Assembly: GCF_007997085.1 (NCBI RefSeq)
Contig: NZ_VORR01000008.1
Location: forward strand, 49,676-113,675
DNA: 64,000 bases
Direction of reading: 5' to 3'
Origin: Polaribacter sp. IC066
GTDB taxonomy: Bacteria > Bacteroidota > Bacteroidia > Flavobacteriales > Flavobacteriaceae
The notes under the pieces were generated by a model. The model was not told the DNA's origin, did not search any database, and worked only from the letters and a program-made list of their open reading frames with translations. Position numbers and translations under genes: made by a program. This document shows positions 1 to 9,360 of the stretch, piece by piece. Each line of letters starts with the position of its first letter. The stretch's first letter is position 1.

Positions 1-1
1 G

Positions 2-2011
2 AAAGTTTTAGCAACCGCTAAAGATTTAAGTGAATTTCAAAAAGCAATAAAGGTTGTTACCGAAGATTGCTTGATGTATCACGCAACAAGAAGCGAGTAT
101 TCTAAATGGTTAAAATCAAGAGCCCTTTTTCCTTTAGCAAATTTATTGAACGTTATAGAATATGATGAATTTGAAAACAATGATCAAATAAGAGACTTCT
201 TAATTAATTCTATAAAAGCTTATCGAGTGTATAGGTCTAGAGGTGTAATTGTAAAATTTAACAAATATAAATACGATGAGTTTGTTGGCTATGCAAGAAT
301 AGGTGAAGGTGCTTTAGGAGGAAAAGCAAGAGGTTTAGCTTTTATAGATTCATTTTTAAAGCGTAATAATTTATATAATAAGTTTGAAAATGTAAGCATA
401 ACCATACCAAGAACCGTTGTAATAAGTACCGACGTTTTTGATCAGTTTATAGATACCCACAAACTAATTAAATTTGCCGCAGAATGCTCAGACGATGATA
501 AAATACTACACGAATTTATTTCAAAGGATTTACCAGAATGGGCGCTAGAAGATATTAAAGCATTTTTAAAGACAACAAAATGCCCTATTGCTGTACGTTC
601 TTCTAGTATGTTAGAAGATTCAAATTACCAACCATTTGCAGGGGTTTTTGCAACGTATATGATTCCCAATTCTGAAATAGACAAAAAAGTTGAAATGGTT
701 TCTAATGCAGTTAAATCGGTGATTGCATCTGCTTTTTTTGAAAATAGTAAATCATATTTAAAAGCAATATCTCATACAATAGAAGAAGATAAAATGGCTG
801 TAATCTTACAAGAAGTTACAGGGAAACAATACCAAGATGTATATTATCCAAATATTTCGGGAGTAGCACGTTCTATTAATTTTTATCCTATTGGAGACGA
901 AAAAGCAAGTGAAGGCATTGCTAATATTGCTTTAGGGTTAGGAGAAATAATTGTAGGCGGCGGACAAACACTGCGTTTTTCGCCCTATTATCCGAAGAAA
1001 GTCTTGCAATTATCTTCTCCAGGATCAACGCAAAGAGATACGCAACAGTATTTTTATGGTTTAGATTTAGATCCAGATAGTTATAAAGTTTCAACCAGTG
1101 AAGCGATCAATAAAAAGAAAATAACTATTAGAAAAGCAGAAAATCACGGTTCCTTAAAGTTTGTTGCATCAACCTACGATTTACAAAACAACACTATCAG
1201 ACCCGGTGTAATGCATGACGGAGTTCGTGTAATTACGTTTGATAATATTTTGAAATACAATACGTTTCCGTTGCCAGAAATTTTACAAGAACTTTTACGT
1301 GTTGGGCAACGAGAAATGAGAAATCCAATAGAAATAGAGTTTGCTATAAAATTAGATGTGCCGTCAGGAAAACCAAAAGAATTTAGCTTTTTACAGATAA
1401 GACCCATCATAGAAAGTGTGGAAACGGTTACTAAATTACCTGAAAATTTAGATATTTCTGAAACCATTATTTATTCTGAATCTGCTTTAGGAAATGGGAA
1501 ATATGAAAATATTTGCGATGTAGTTTACGTAAAACCAGAAACTTTTGATGCTGTTAATACAAGAGATATTGCCAATGCAGTTGAAGAAATTAATAAAAAA
1601 TTTGTGGCGCTAGACAAACCTTATATTTTAATTGGTCCTGGACGTTGGGGATCAAGCGATTCTTGGTTGGGAATTCCTGTGCTTTGGTCTCAAATTTCAG
1701 CAGCAAAAATAATAGTAGAATCAGGTTTAAATAACTTTAGAATAGATCCAAGTCAAGGAACCCATTTTTTTCAAAATTTAACTTCCTTTAAAGTGGGGTA
1801 TTTAACGATAAATCCGTTTATAGACGATGGTTTTTTTGATGTAGCGTATTTAAATAAACATGATGCCGTTTTTGAAGATTCTTATTTGAGGCATATTTCC
1901 TTTAAAAATTCACTTACTGCTATTATTGATGGTAAAAATAATAAAGCAGCTATTTTTAAAGAAGGAATTTCATTAGGCAGCAGTAATAAGAATGTAGAAG
2001 AAACATTTTAA
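2..2011 (+). CDS. PEP/pyruvate-binding domain protein (PPDK N-terminal/ATP-grasp like), 5' end outside window
   Basis: The reading frame is open from base 2, so the gene begins before this window and the internal TTG/ATG near 71-76 are not true starts. The visible 669 residues hold a pyruvate-phosphate-dikinase-type ATP-grasp region. Its signature is the arginine-serine-rich stretch VRSSSMLEDS followed by FAGVFATY, which binds ATP phosphates in PEP synthase and PPDK. A second conserved block, GPGRWGSSDSW, lies near the C-terminus. I find no swivelling phosphohistidine domain (GGxTSHAA type) and no PEP-binding barrel, so the protein is unlikely to complete the PEP synthase reaction alone. Homologues in Bacteroidetes are commonly labelled phosphoenolpyruvate synthase; I treat the substrate as unknown. 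No terminator is obvious downstream. Confidence 0.8.
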   Translation, partial: KVLATAKDLSEFQKAIKVVTEDCLMYHATRSEYSKWLKSRALFPLANLLNVIEYDEFENNDQIRDFLINSIKAYRVYRSRGVIVKFNKYKYDEFVGYARIGEGALGGKARGLAFIDSFLKRNNLYNKFENVSITIPRTVVISTDVFDQFIDTHKLIKFAAECSDDDKILHEFISKDLPEWALEDIKAFLKTTKCPIAVRSSSMLEDSNYQPFAGVFATYMIPNSEIDKKVEMVSNAVKSVIASAFFENSKSYLKAISHTIEEDKMAVILQEVTGKQYQDVYYPNISGVARSINFYPIGDEKASEGIANIALGLGEIIVGGGQTLRFSPYYPKKVLQLSSPGSTQRDTQQYFYGLDLDPDSYKVSTSEAINKKKITIRKAENHGSLKFVASTYDLQNNTIRPGVMHDGVRVITFDNILKYNTFPLPEILQELLRVGQREMRNPIEIEFAIKLDVPSGKPKEFSFLQIRPIIESVETVTKLPENLDISETIIYSESALGNGKYENICDVVYVKPETFDAVNTRDIANAVEEINKKFVALDKPYILIGPGRWGSSDSWLGIPVLWSQISAAKIIVESGLNNFRIDPSQGTHFFQNLTSFKVGYLTINPFIDDGFFDVAYLNKHDAVFEDSYLRHISFKNSLTAIIDGKNNKAAIFKEGISLGSSNKNVEETF

Positions 2012-2208
2012 GAATGACCATTATAAAGGTTTATGCAGAATAGATAATAAAAAAAGGATTTTAAATGAATACATATTCAAATTCGCAAAAAACGTTTAAT
2101 TTATTGTTAAATATTTAAAAACACAATACCTATTTTATTTAATAATCGATTTTAAAATGTATTTTTGATATGAAATTTATTGAATAAAAAGTTAATAAGT
2201 ATATCAGT

Positions 2209-3546
2209 ATGAATGTAAAAGAAATTTTAACGAATTTAGAAACTAAACACCCTGGGGAAAAAGAATATTTACAGGCTGTTGAAGAGGTTTTAGAGTCTAT
2301 TGAAACTATATATAATGAAAATCCACAGTACGAAGCGGCTAAAATTATTGAGCGTTTAGTAGAACCCGATAGAATTTTAACATTTAGAGTTTCTTGGATT
2401 GATGATTCTGGCCAGGTTCATGTAAATATAGGGCATAGAGTACAATTTAATAATGCAATAGGACCTTATAAAGGAGGAATCCGTTTACACCCAAGTGTAA
2501 ATTTAAGTATTTTAAAGTTTTTAGGATTTGAGCAAATATTTAAAAATGCTTTAACAACGTTGCCAATGGGCGGTGGAAAAGGTGGTTCAGATTTTAATCC
2601 TAAAGGAAAATCGGACACTGAAATTATGCGTTTCTGTCAGGCATTTATGTTAGAGTTATGGAGAATGATTGGGCCAAGTACAGATGTACCAGCAGGAGAT
2701 ATTGGAACTGGGGGTAGAGAAATTGGTTTTATGTATGGTATGTATAAAAAACTACAACAAGACCATACAGGCGTTTTTACAGGAAAGGGTTTAAATTGGG
2801 GAGGAAGCTTAATTAGACCAGAAGCAACAGGTTTTGGTGGCGTTTACTTTACAAAAGAAATGTTAGAAACCAAAAACGATAGCTTTAAAGGAAAAACAAT
2901 TGCACTCTCTGGTTTCGGAAATGTAACTTGGGGTGTTGCTTTAAAGATTACCGAATTAGGCGGAAAAGTAGTTACAATCTCTGGTCCGGACGGATATATT
3001 CACGATGAAAGAGGTTTAGATGAAGATAAAATAAGTTACTTATTACAGTTAAGAGCCTCTAATAACGATATTGTTTCTCCGTACGCAGTTGAGTTTCCAG
3101 AAGCTAAATTTTACGCAAATGAAAAACCTTGGAGCGTAAAATGTGATATTGCAATGCCTTGTGCAACACAAAATGAATTAAACGGAGAAGATGCAATAAA
3201 ATTAGTTGCAAATGGTGTACAATACATTGCAGAAGTTTCTAACATGGGTTGTACGTCAGAGGCTGTTCATTTATTTCATAAGGCTAAAATTTTATATGGA
3301 CCAGGTAAAGCGGTAAATGCTGGTGGCGTTGCAACTTCTGGTTTAGAAATGTCTCAAAACGCAATGAAGCTAAACTGGACGAAAGAAGAGGTAGATGCTA
3401 AATTGCTTCAAATAATGCATTCTATTCATACAGCATGTTTAAAATACGGAACAGAAGAGGATGGCTATATAAATTATGCTAAAGGAGCAAATATTGCGGG
3501 CTTTATTAAAGTAGCAGATTCTATGCTAGATTTAGGAGTTATATAA
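2209..3546 (+). CDS. Glutamate dehydrogenase, hexameric class, NAD-type cofactor motif
   Basis: Interconverts glutamate and 2-oxoglutarate plus ammonium in the cytoplasm. At 445 residues it has the usual length of the small hexameric class. The glutamate-binding block PYKGGIRLHP (87-95), the catalytic lysine in GGGKGG (K124) and the aspartate in PAGDIG (D164) are intact. The nucleotide-binding turn reads SGFGNVTWG (234-242), followed by TISGPDGYI (257-264). This resembles clostridial NAD-specific enzymes (GFGNVAWG, SGPDG) rather than the SGSGNVAQ/SDS form of the NADP enzyme encoded next door. I therefore infer an NAD-preferring, probably catabolic role. The segment EVSNMGCTSEA departs from the GANMPT form of biosynthetic enzymes. 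Its own terminator follows. Confidence 0.93.
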   Translation: MNVKEILTNLETKHPGEKEYLQAVEEVLESIETIYNENPQYEAAKIIERLVEPDRILTFRVSWIDDSGQVHVNIGHRVQFNNAIGPYKGGIRLHPSVNLSILKFLGFEQIFKNALTTLPMGGGKGGSDFNPKGKSDTEIMRFCQAFMLELWRMIGPSTDVPAGDIGTGGREIGFMYGMYKKLQQDHTGVFTGKGLNWGGSLIRPEATGFGGVYFTKEMLETKNDSFKGKTIALSGFGNVTWGVALKITELGGKVVTISGPDGYIHDERGLDEDKISYLLQLRASNNDIVSPYAVEFPEAKFYANEKPWSVKCDIAMPCATQNELNGEDAIKLVANGVQYIAEVSNMGCTSEAVHLFHKAKILYGPGKAVNAGGVATSGLEMSQNAMKLNWTKEEVDAKLLQIMHSIHTACLKYGTEEDGYINYAKGANIAGFIKVADSMLDLGVI

Positions 3547-3565
3547 AAAAGATATTTTGAAAACT

Positions 3566-3596
3566 AAAACGCATTATTTTTATGATGCGTTTTTCT
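3566..3596 (+). terminator. Rho-independent terminator after first glutamate dehydrogenase
   Basis: AAACGCAT (3567-3574) pairs with ATGCGTTT (3585-3592) across a 10-nt loop, followed by a T-rich run. The stem core belongs to the AACGCATCA family used after four genes of this region. Confidence 0.8.
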
Positions 3597-3646
3597 TGCT
3601 TCTTGTAGAAATATTAAATGTGAGATTTATAAGGATCTAAATTTCG

Positions 3647-3679
3647 TTATACTGAAATATTATTATCTTTACAGTATAA
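3647..3679 (+). promoter_or_regulatory. Promoter -7 box enclosed by an inverted repeat, upstream of gdhA
   Basis: TATCTTTA (3664-3671) fits the Bacteroidetes -7 element. It is enclosed by the inverted arms TTATACTG (3647-3654) and CAGTATAA (3672-3679). A regulator bound there would cover the promoter. The palindrome is short, so chance cannot be excluded. Confidence 0.5.
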
Positions 3680-3703
3680 AATTTACAAAATTCATAAAAA
3701 ACG

Positions 3704-5059
3704 ATGGCAGAAAATATCGATCACAAAATTACCGACTTCATGGAAATGGTTACAAAGAGAAATAACCATGAGCCAGAATTCTTACAAGCAGTTAAAGAAG
3801 TTGCAGAAACTGTAATTCCTTATATCGCTAATCATGATATTTACAACGGTAAAAATATCTTGTTAAGAATGGTAGAACCAGAAAGATTAATTTCTTTTAG
3901 AGTTTCTTGGGTAGATGATGATGGAGAGATTCAAGTAAATAGAGGATATAGAGTTCAAATGAATTCTGCAATTGGTCCTTATAAAGGTGGTTTGCGTTTT
4001 CATCCAACGGTAAATGCTAGTATTTTAAAGTTTTTAGCGTTTGAACAAGTATTTAAGAACTCGCTTACAACTTTGCCTATGGGTGGAGGAAAAGGAGGTT
4101 CTGATTTTGATCCGAAAGGAAAATCTGACAATGAAATTATGCGTTTCTGCCATGCATTTATGACGGAATTATACAGACATATTGGTCACAATACAGATGT
4201 ACCTGCAGGAGATATTGGTGTTGGTTCTAGAGAAATTGGTTTTATGTTTGGTATGTATAAAAAGCTGAACAATACTTTTACAGGAGTTTTAACGGGTAAA
4301 GGAGCATCTTGGGGTGGTTCTTTAATTAGACCAGAAGCAACAGGGTATGGTACTGTATATTTTGCAGAAAACATGTTATTGCGTAAAAAAGATTCTTTTG
4401 AGGGTAAAAAAGTGGTTATTTCAGGTTCTGGAAACGTGGCACAATATGCTGCTGAAAAAGCGATAGAATTAGGAGCAATTGTTTTAACATTATCAGATTC
4501 TGGGGGCTATATTTTAGATGAAGAAGGTATCAATACAGAAAAGTTGAAGCATGTAATGTATATTAAGAATGATAAAAGAGGAAGAATTAGTGAATATGTA
4601 GAGAAATATCCGAATGCAAAATTTGTTGCAGGAGGAAGACCTTGGTCTGTTAAATGTGATATTGCTTTGCCATGTGCAACTCAAAACGAGTTAGATGGTG
4701 ACGAAGCTAAAGTATTAATTGAAAATGGTTGTATGTGTGTTTCTGAAGGGGCAAATATGCCTTCTACACCAGAAGCAATTTATGAATTTACAAAAGGAAA
4801 AATCTTATTTGCTCCAGGAAAAGCATCTAACGCCGGTGGTGTTGCAACTTCTGGTTTAGAAATGAGTCAGAACTCGTTACGTTTAAGCTGGTCTCGCAAA
4901 GAGGTAGATGACAAATTAAAAGATATTATGGAAGATATTCATGATTCTTGTGTACAATATGGTGAAAACGAAGACGGAACCATCGATTATATTAAAGGGG
5001 CAAATATTGCTGGTTTCGTAAAAGTTGCCGATGCAATGTTAGCACAAGGAGTTGTGTAA
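3704..5059 (+). CDS. gdhA: NADP-type glutamate dehydrogenase
   Basis: Second hexameric glutamate dehydrogenase, 451 residues, closely similar along its whole length to the gene upstream and to enterobacterial GdhA. The catalytic lysine in GGGKGG (K130) and the aspartate in PAGDIG (D170) are present. The dinucleotide fold carries SGSGNVAQYA (240-249), and the acidic/serine loop LSDSGG (263-268) follows. This is the pattern of NADP(H)-dependent assimilatory enzymes. The inferred role is ammonium assimilation into glutamate. It has its own promoter with an inverted repeat and its own terminator, so it is transcribed separately from its paralogue. The start ATG lies shortly after the -7 box. Confidence 0.95.
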   Translation: MAENIDHKITDFMEMVTKRNNHEPEFLQAVKEVAETVIPYIANHDIYNGKNILLRMVEPERLISFRVSWVDDDGEIQVNRGYRVQMNSAIGPYKGGLRFHPTVNASILKFLAFEQVFKNSLTTLPMGGGKGGSDFDPKGKSDNEIMRFCHAFMTELYRHIGHNTDVPAGDIGVGSREIGFMFGMYKKLNNTFTGVLTGKGASWGGSLIRPEATGYGTVYFAENMLLRKKDSFEGKKVVISGSGNVAQYAAEKAIELGAIVLTLSDSGGYILDEEGINTEKLKHVMYIKNDKRGRISEYVEKYPNAKFVAGGRPWSVKCDIALPCATQNELDGDEAKVLIENGCMCVSEGANMPSTPEAIYEFTKGKILFAPGKASNAGGVATSGLEMSQNSLRLSWSRKEVDDKLKDIMEDIHDSCVQYGENEDGTIDYIKGANIAGFVKVADAMLAQGVV

Positions 5060-5084
5060 ATAAAGAATCATTTAATTTTTTTAG

Positions 5085-5116
5085 AAACGCATCAAATTAT
5101 TGATGCGTTTTTTTTT
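5085..5116 (+). terminator. Rho-independent terminator after gdhA
   Basis: A perfect 10-bp stem AAACGCATCA (5085-5094)/TGATGCGTTT (5101-5110) with a 6-nt loop is followed by a T run to 5116. Confidence 0.9.
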
Positions 5117-5218
5117 ACAATTTTTTAGAGTAATTTTTGTTGATCTTTTAGTAGAAAATATCTAAAAAGAACACTTTAGTTTTCAAAGAAATAAGAATTA
5201 TAATTTTATCTTTTATTA

Positions 5219-5226
5219 TATCTTTG
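5219..5226 (+). promoter_or_regulatory. -7 box (TATCTTTG) of first M66 protease gene
   Basis: TATCTTTG is a full match to TAnnTTTG. The surrounding bases (TTATCTTTTAT before it, CAAA after it) align with the region just upstream of the second protease copy. In that copy the equivalent TACCTTTA box lies only about 15 nt before the ATG. Here the ATG is about 180 nt away, because a 135-bp repeat lies between. Confidence 0.65.
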
Positions 5227-5243
5227 CAAACTAATATTGTTAT

Positions 5244-5378
5244 TTAATCGATAGAATTCCCCGACGCTCTGCGTCGGTGGTCAAGAGGAAATTTTGAAAA
5301 CCTGGGTTTTCATCAAACTAAAAATAAGGTTTTTTTCAGCTTGATATCTCGATGGCTCTGCCTCGAGGTTGTTCATTT
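5244..5378 (+). repeat. 135-bp dispersed three-hairpin repeat, family B copy 1
   Basis: The segment matches 40264-40398 at equal length with about five base differences. It contains a perfect hairpin CCGACGC-TCT-GCGTCGG near its left end. A central TTTGAAAAC/GTTTTCATCAAA stem follows, and a right-hand CTCGA...TCGAG stem closes it. It has no coding potential of its own. It sits between the protease promoter and start codon, within the 5' leader. Confidence 0.85.
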
Positions 5379-5408
5379 TTAGTAAACATAACCTACATAA
5401 AAAATTAT

Positions 5409-8400
5409 ATGAAAAAATTTTTACTTTGCACTGTATTAATAGCAACAAGCTTTTTAGCTACTGCACAAGGAACAATTAAAGGAGTTTATTTTGCACAAAC
5501 GCACGTTGTTGCACCAGACTATAAAATACCAGGTGTAAACGAAAGTTTAAAATTAATTAGCAATAGAGAAGCACTTGTAAAAGTGAACATAATATCTGCA
5601 AGCGGTGAAGTTTCACCTGTGGTAAAAGCAAATTTAGACTTAAATGGCACTTTGTTATCTGTTATCTTAACAGGTCCTGCTAATTTGCCAACTTCTTTCA
5701 ATGATCAAATAGGACAAGTTGTTCATAGTTTTGATGATAGTTTTACGGGTGTTATTCCTAAAGAATGGCTTCAACCTAACTTAAAGGTTTCTATTGAAAC
5801 ACCTACAGAAACAAAAAACTATAATGACTTATTGATTAGCGCACCTAATAAAATGTTGATGACCAATTTTGAAGTAAATGTATTTACAGAGCAAAATAGC
5901 GAATATCCTTCAGGTTGGGAAGAAGAGTTTGCGGAAAAGTTGCCAGCATCAGAACTTAACGTACAAAATGTACGTGTTTTATTTAAAGAAACGTCTGTAC
6001 TTCCAACAGGAGGAAGAATCGCGGCTAGGATTACAAATGCTGCAGACTACCAAACACTTACTGGTTTTTCTGGATTTGGCGGAAATGGTGGTCCTCAAAA
6101 CTTAATAGCAACAGAGTGGAAAGCTGCGCTTAGAAATGCTGCAGGTAAATTTTATGGGAATATGAAGTACACACATGTTTCATGGAAATTTGAAAACAGA
6201 GCAAATAAAGGTGTTGGTGGTGGTTATTCTTCAGTAGGTAGAAGAGGTCCAAATAGTCTTGGTATACTGCTACATGAAATGGGTCATGCACTATCGCTTC
6301 CTCACTGGGACGGTCCTGCGTACCCTTACAAAGGTGATATGAATGGAATTGTAGCGTCAACAGTTGCAGGAGGAATACATTCTGGTCCTATATGGATGTA
6401 TGATGTAAGAAGTAAAAAATTTATTCCACCATTTCAAGATGGTGTTACTCCTTTAACTTATAAAAATGATCCAATGAGTGGTGGAGGTAATAATAGAAAA
6501 GAACCAGGTTTTTTAACAAATCATTTTTCTGATTATTCTGTAAATCAAATGAGAAATATGTTAGAAAGACACCTTGTAGTTTATAATGAGGCTCTTGGAA
6601 AATATGCAAAATGGAATACTACAGATATGGAGTATACAAGAGTTCAAACAAATACAAATAGTTTGAATTATCCAATACAGAGAGATGTAGATGTAATAAG
6701 CATAATGGCAGCTGTTAGTAGTAAAACACCGCAAGCAAATATTGTATATGAACCCGTTGGTCCTTATAAAAGTGGTTTGATTAGAGTTTTTGATCCAAGA
6801 GAAGCAACAGATCGAACAGATGCGGTTTCTAATTCTTTTTGCCCATCCAATGGTTGTGATACTACGTTAAAAATTGTTCAAGGAAGTACAACTAAATATA
6901 TTATGCTTTCAATGGGGTTAGATGCAACTCTAGAAGCTACAGATGCAGCAAGTTTTATAACTAGAGCAGTAAACCTACCTGCAAGTGACGGTCAAATTGT
7001 TTCTGTTGAATTATTATCTACGCCCAATGTTGAAGTAGATGGTTTATCTAGTTCTCCAACTGTTATAGAATCTTGGTCAAACCCAAGTTTATCTGGTGTG
7101 ATTCCAACTTTTACGCAAGTAGCTGATGTAGTTTCGGGAACCACAATAGCTGCTTTGCCAACAACATCAAATAATGATATTATCGGTAGCTGGGCTCCTG
7201 CAATTAATAACACACAAACGACTGCATACACTTTTACACCAAATTCCGGACAGTCTACTAATAGGACTGCTCAAATGACAATTACTATTCTTTCGAGAAT
7301 TGTTCCAACTTTTACACAAGTAGCAGCTGTAGAGACTGGAACCACAATAGCCGCCTTACCAACAACATCAAATAATGGTATTTCTGGTATTTGGGCTCCT
7401 GCAATTAATAATACACAAACGACCACCTATACGTTTACACCAAATTCTGGACAGTCCACAAATAGCACTGCCCAAATGACAATTACTATTCTTTCGAGAA
7501 CTGTTCCAACTTTTACACAAGTAGCAGATGTCGCTTCTGGAGCTACGGTAGCTGCTTTGCCTACAACATCAAATAATGGTATTACTGGTACTTGGGCTCC
7601 TGCAATTAATAATACACAAACCACTACTTATACGTTTACACCAAATTCTGATCAGTCCACAAGAATGACTACTCAAATGACAATTATTGTTGGAGTTGAC
7701 AACAATAATAACGGAGTAATAGATACTAAAGATTCAAATTTATATGTAACAGGAAACAGTACTGTTTTTATAGCACCAGGCTCTTTTATGTACGTGGCAA
7801 GTGATTTGAATGTAGCATCTGGAGCTTCTTTTGTGGCTTCTTCTAATGCAACTGCAAGCTCTTCAATCATAGTAAAAGGAAATGCTGTGGGAGAGATCAC
7901 GTATAAACGGTACATTTCAGATACAGATTGGCACATTGTTTCTGCTCCAGTTATTGGACAGGGTATTCCAGATTTTGTTGCAGAGGCAAGCAACAACATT
8001 GATAAAAATCCTATAACCAATAATTTTGCAGTTGCTTATTATAAGAATACAAATGCCTCTACACAAAGGTGGACGTATCATAATGAGACTCCTACCTTAG
8101 AGAACCAAGAAACGTTAACTAATTTTGAAAATGGATTGGGGTATTCAATGAAAAGAAAATCTGCAGGTTTTTATGTTTTTAAAGGAGCTGTTGCGACAGC
8201 AAACCAAGCCGTTTTAATGAATTTAATAACAGGTTCAGGCACTCATTTTGTAGCTTCTTTAGGAAACCCATATCCCTCTTTTCTTTCAGCGAATAACCAG
8301 ACTAGAAGCATACTAAAGCAAAATGAAGCCATTTTAGATGATGATTTTATTGCGCTTTATACTTGGAATAAGGTCAGTAAAGAGTACGACGTATTAAATT

Positions 8401-9224
8401 ACACTACAGGAGATGTATATTTATCACCAAATCAAGGTTTTATAGTCATTTCAAAAACGGCCAATCAAAATTTTATCTTTTCAAAGAATCTACAAAGCAC
8501 TCAAGGTAATGCGGGTATTTTTAGAAAACAAGCTATAGCCCCAAATATTATTTTAAGTTTAAGTAAAGGTGTTGAAACAAAAACAACTACTTTAAAGTTT
8601 TTATCTACAGCAACTGAAGGTTTAGATAAGGGTTATGATGCAGCTGCTTATCAAGATGGCATGCCAAGTTTTTCAATTAATTCACATTTAATAGCAGATA
8701 GTAAGGGCGTAGATTTTACGCTACAATGCCTACCAAATTCAGATTATGAAAGTTATTACATTCCTCTATCTGTGCATGCAAATGCAAATGAAACACTTCG
8801 TTTTAGTGCAGAAACATTCAATTTACCAGAGGGGCTTAGCATTTACTTAGAAGATACCTTAAAGAATACGCTAGAGAAAATTAACCAAAAACCTTACAAA
8901 GTAATTTTAGAAACTAACACGAAAGGTGTTGGTCGTTTTTATCTGCGTACATCTTCAACGGTATTAAGTGTTAAAAATAATAACGTATCTAAAACTCTAG
9001 ATGTATATAAAACAGCTAATAACACACTTCGAGTGATCGGTTTTCAAGAGGTAGAAGAAGCATCTTTAAAAATCTTTTCTATAACGGGAAAAGAGGTGTT
9101 TGTTAAAAGTTTTTCTACTGAAAGCGAAAATAATATTGATATACCAAGACTTTCTGTAGGTGTCTATTTGGTTCAAGTTCTTTCAGAAAAAAACAACTTC
9201 ACTAAAAAAATTGTGATAGAGTAA
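5409..9224 (+). CDS. Secreted M66-like zinc metalloprotease with repeats and T9SS sorting domain (long copy)
   Basis: The start at 5409 gives a clean signal peptide (MKKFLLCTVLIATSFLATAQ); the open frame upstream of it is only repeat DNA. The mature N-terminal half (about 21-560) resembles family M66 (StcE/dictomallein type). The zinc motif HEMGHALSLPH (289-299) has both zinc histidines, the catalytic glutamate and a third histidine. Three 67-residue repeats with TFTQVA and TTSNNGI motifs follow (about 565-760). Next come a DNNNNGVID acidic segment, a long beta-rich region and a C-terminal T9SS type A sorting domain (about 1195-1271, ending in LVQVL...KKIVIE). I infer a large cell-surface or secreted glycoprotein/mucin-type protease. 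Residues 22-562 differ from the next gene at only six positions. Confidence 0.88.
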   Translation: MKKFLLCTVLIATSFLATAQGTIKGVYFAQTHVVAPDYKIPGVNESLKLISNREALVKVNIISASGEVSPVVKANLDLNGTLLSVILTGPANLPTSFNDQIGQVVHSFDDSFTGVIPKEWLQPNLKVSIETPTETKNYNDLLISAPNKMLMTNFEVNVFTEQNSEYPSGWEEEFAEKLPASELNVQNVRVLFKETSVLPTGGRIAARITNAADYQTLTGFSGFGGNGGPQNLIATEWKAALRNAAGKFYGNMKYTHVSWKFENRANKGVGGGYSSVGRRGPNSLGILLHEMGHALSLPHWDGPAYPYKGDMNGIVASTVAGGIHSGPIWMYDVRSKKFIPPFQDGVTPLTYKNDPMSGGGNNRKEPGFLTNHFSDYSVNQMRNMLERHLVVYNEALGKYAKWNTTDMEYTRVQTNTNSLNYPIQRDVDVISIMAAVSSKTPQANIVYEPVGPYKSGLIRVFDPREATDRTDAVSNSFCPSNGCDTTLKIVQGSTTKYIMLSMGLDATLEATDAASFITRAVNLPASDGQIVSVELLSTPNVEVDGLSSSPTVIESWSNPSLSGVIPTFTQVADVVSGTTIAALPTTSNNDIIGSWAPAINNTQTTAYTFTPNSGQSTNRTAQMTITILSRIVPTFTQVAAVETGTTIAALPTTSNNGISGIWAPAINNTQTTTYTFTPNSGQSTNSTAQMTITILSRTVPTFTQVADVASGATVAALPTTSNNGITGTWAPAINNTQTTTYTFTPNSDQSTRMTTQMTIIVGVDNNNNGVIDTKDSNLYVTGNSTVFIAPGSFMYVASDLNVASGASFVASSNATASSSIIVKGNAVGEITYKRYISDTDWHIVSAPVIGQGIPDFVAEASNNIDKNPITNNFAVAYYKNTNASTQRWTYHNETPTLENQETLTNFENGLGYSMKRKSAGFYVFKGAVATANQAVLMNLITGSGTHFVASLGNPYPSFLSANNQTRSILKQNEAILDDDFIALYTWNKVSKEYDVLNYTTGDVYLSPNQGFIVISKTANQNFIFSKNLQSTQGNAGIFRKQAIAPNIILSLSKGVETKTTTLKFLSTATEGLDKGYDAAAYQDGMPSFSINSHLIADSKGVDFTLQCLPNSDYESYYIPLSVHANANETLRFSAETFNLPEGLSIYLEDTLKNTLEKINQKPYKVILETNTKGVGRFYLRTSSTVLSVKNNNVSKTLDVYKTANNTLRVIGFQEVEEASLKIFSITGKEVFVKSFSTESENNIDIPRLSVGVYLVQVLSEKNNFTKKIVIE
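5472..7093 (+). repeat. 1.62-kb near-identical segment, copy 1 (duplicated at 9447-11068)
   Basis: The segment aligns without gaps to 9447-11068 (offset 3975), with about eight base differences by eye, several of them synonymous. The flanks, meaning the signal peptide and everything after the catalytic half, are clearly diverged. The sharp edges suggest recent gene conversion or a recombining duplication. Confidence 0.9.
7104..7706 (+). repeat. Three in-frame 201-bp repeats in protease gene
   Basis: Units begin at about 7104, 7305 and 7506, each starting with the codons for PTFTQVA. Each unit encodes 67 residues with the order PTFTQVA, AALPTTSNN, WAPAINNTQTT, TFTPNS. Period and frame are exact. 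They probably form a beta-sandwich stalk between the catalytic and C-terminal regions. Confidence 0.9.
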
Positions 9225-9252
9225 GTACCTACTTAATTTTTTAAATGTATAC

Positions 9253-9282
9253 AAGCGCATCAAATTTTTGATGCGTTTTTTA
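9253..9282 (+). terminator. Rho-independent terminator after long M66 gene
   Basis: CGCATCAAA (9256-9264) pairs with TTTGATGCG (9267-9275), followed by six T residues. It belongs to the same AACGCATCA stem family as the neighbouring terminators. Confidence 0.88.
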
Positions 9283-9360
9283 ATACTATTTTGCAAAAGA
9301 ATGGATTAATTTTAGGATTTTTAAAATTTCTTAAAGATTGTAATTGTTTATCTTTTATAA

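Noticed and set aside
7673..8020. 115-codon antisense frame inside the long protease gene
   Set aside because: It lies wholly opposite well-supported coding sequence and has no features of its own.
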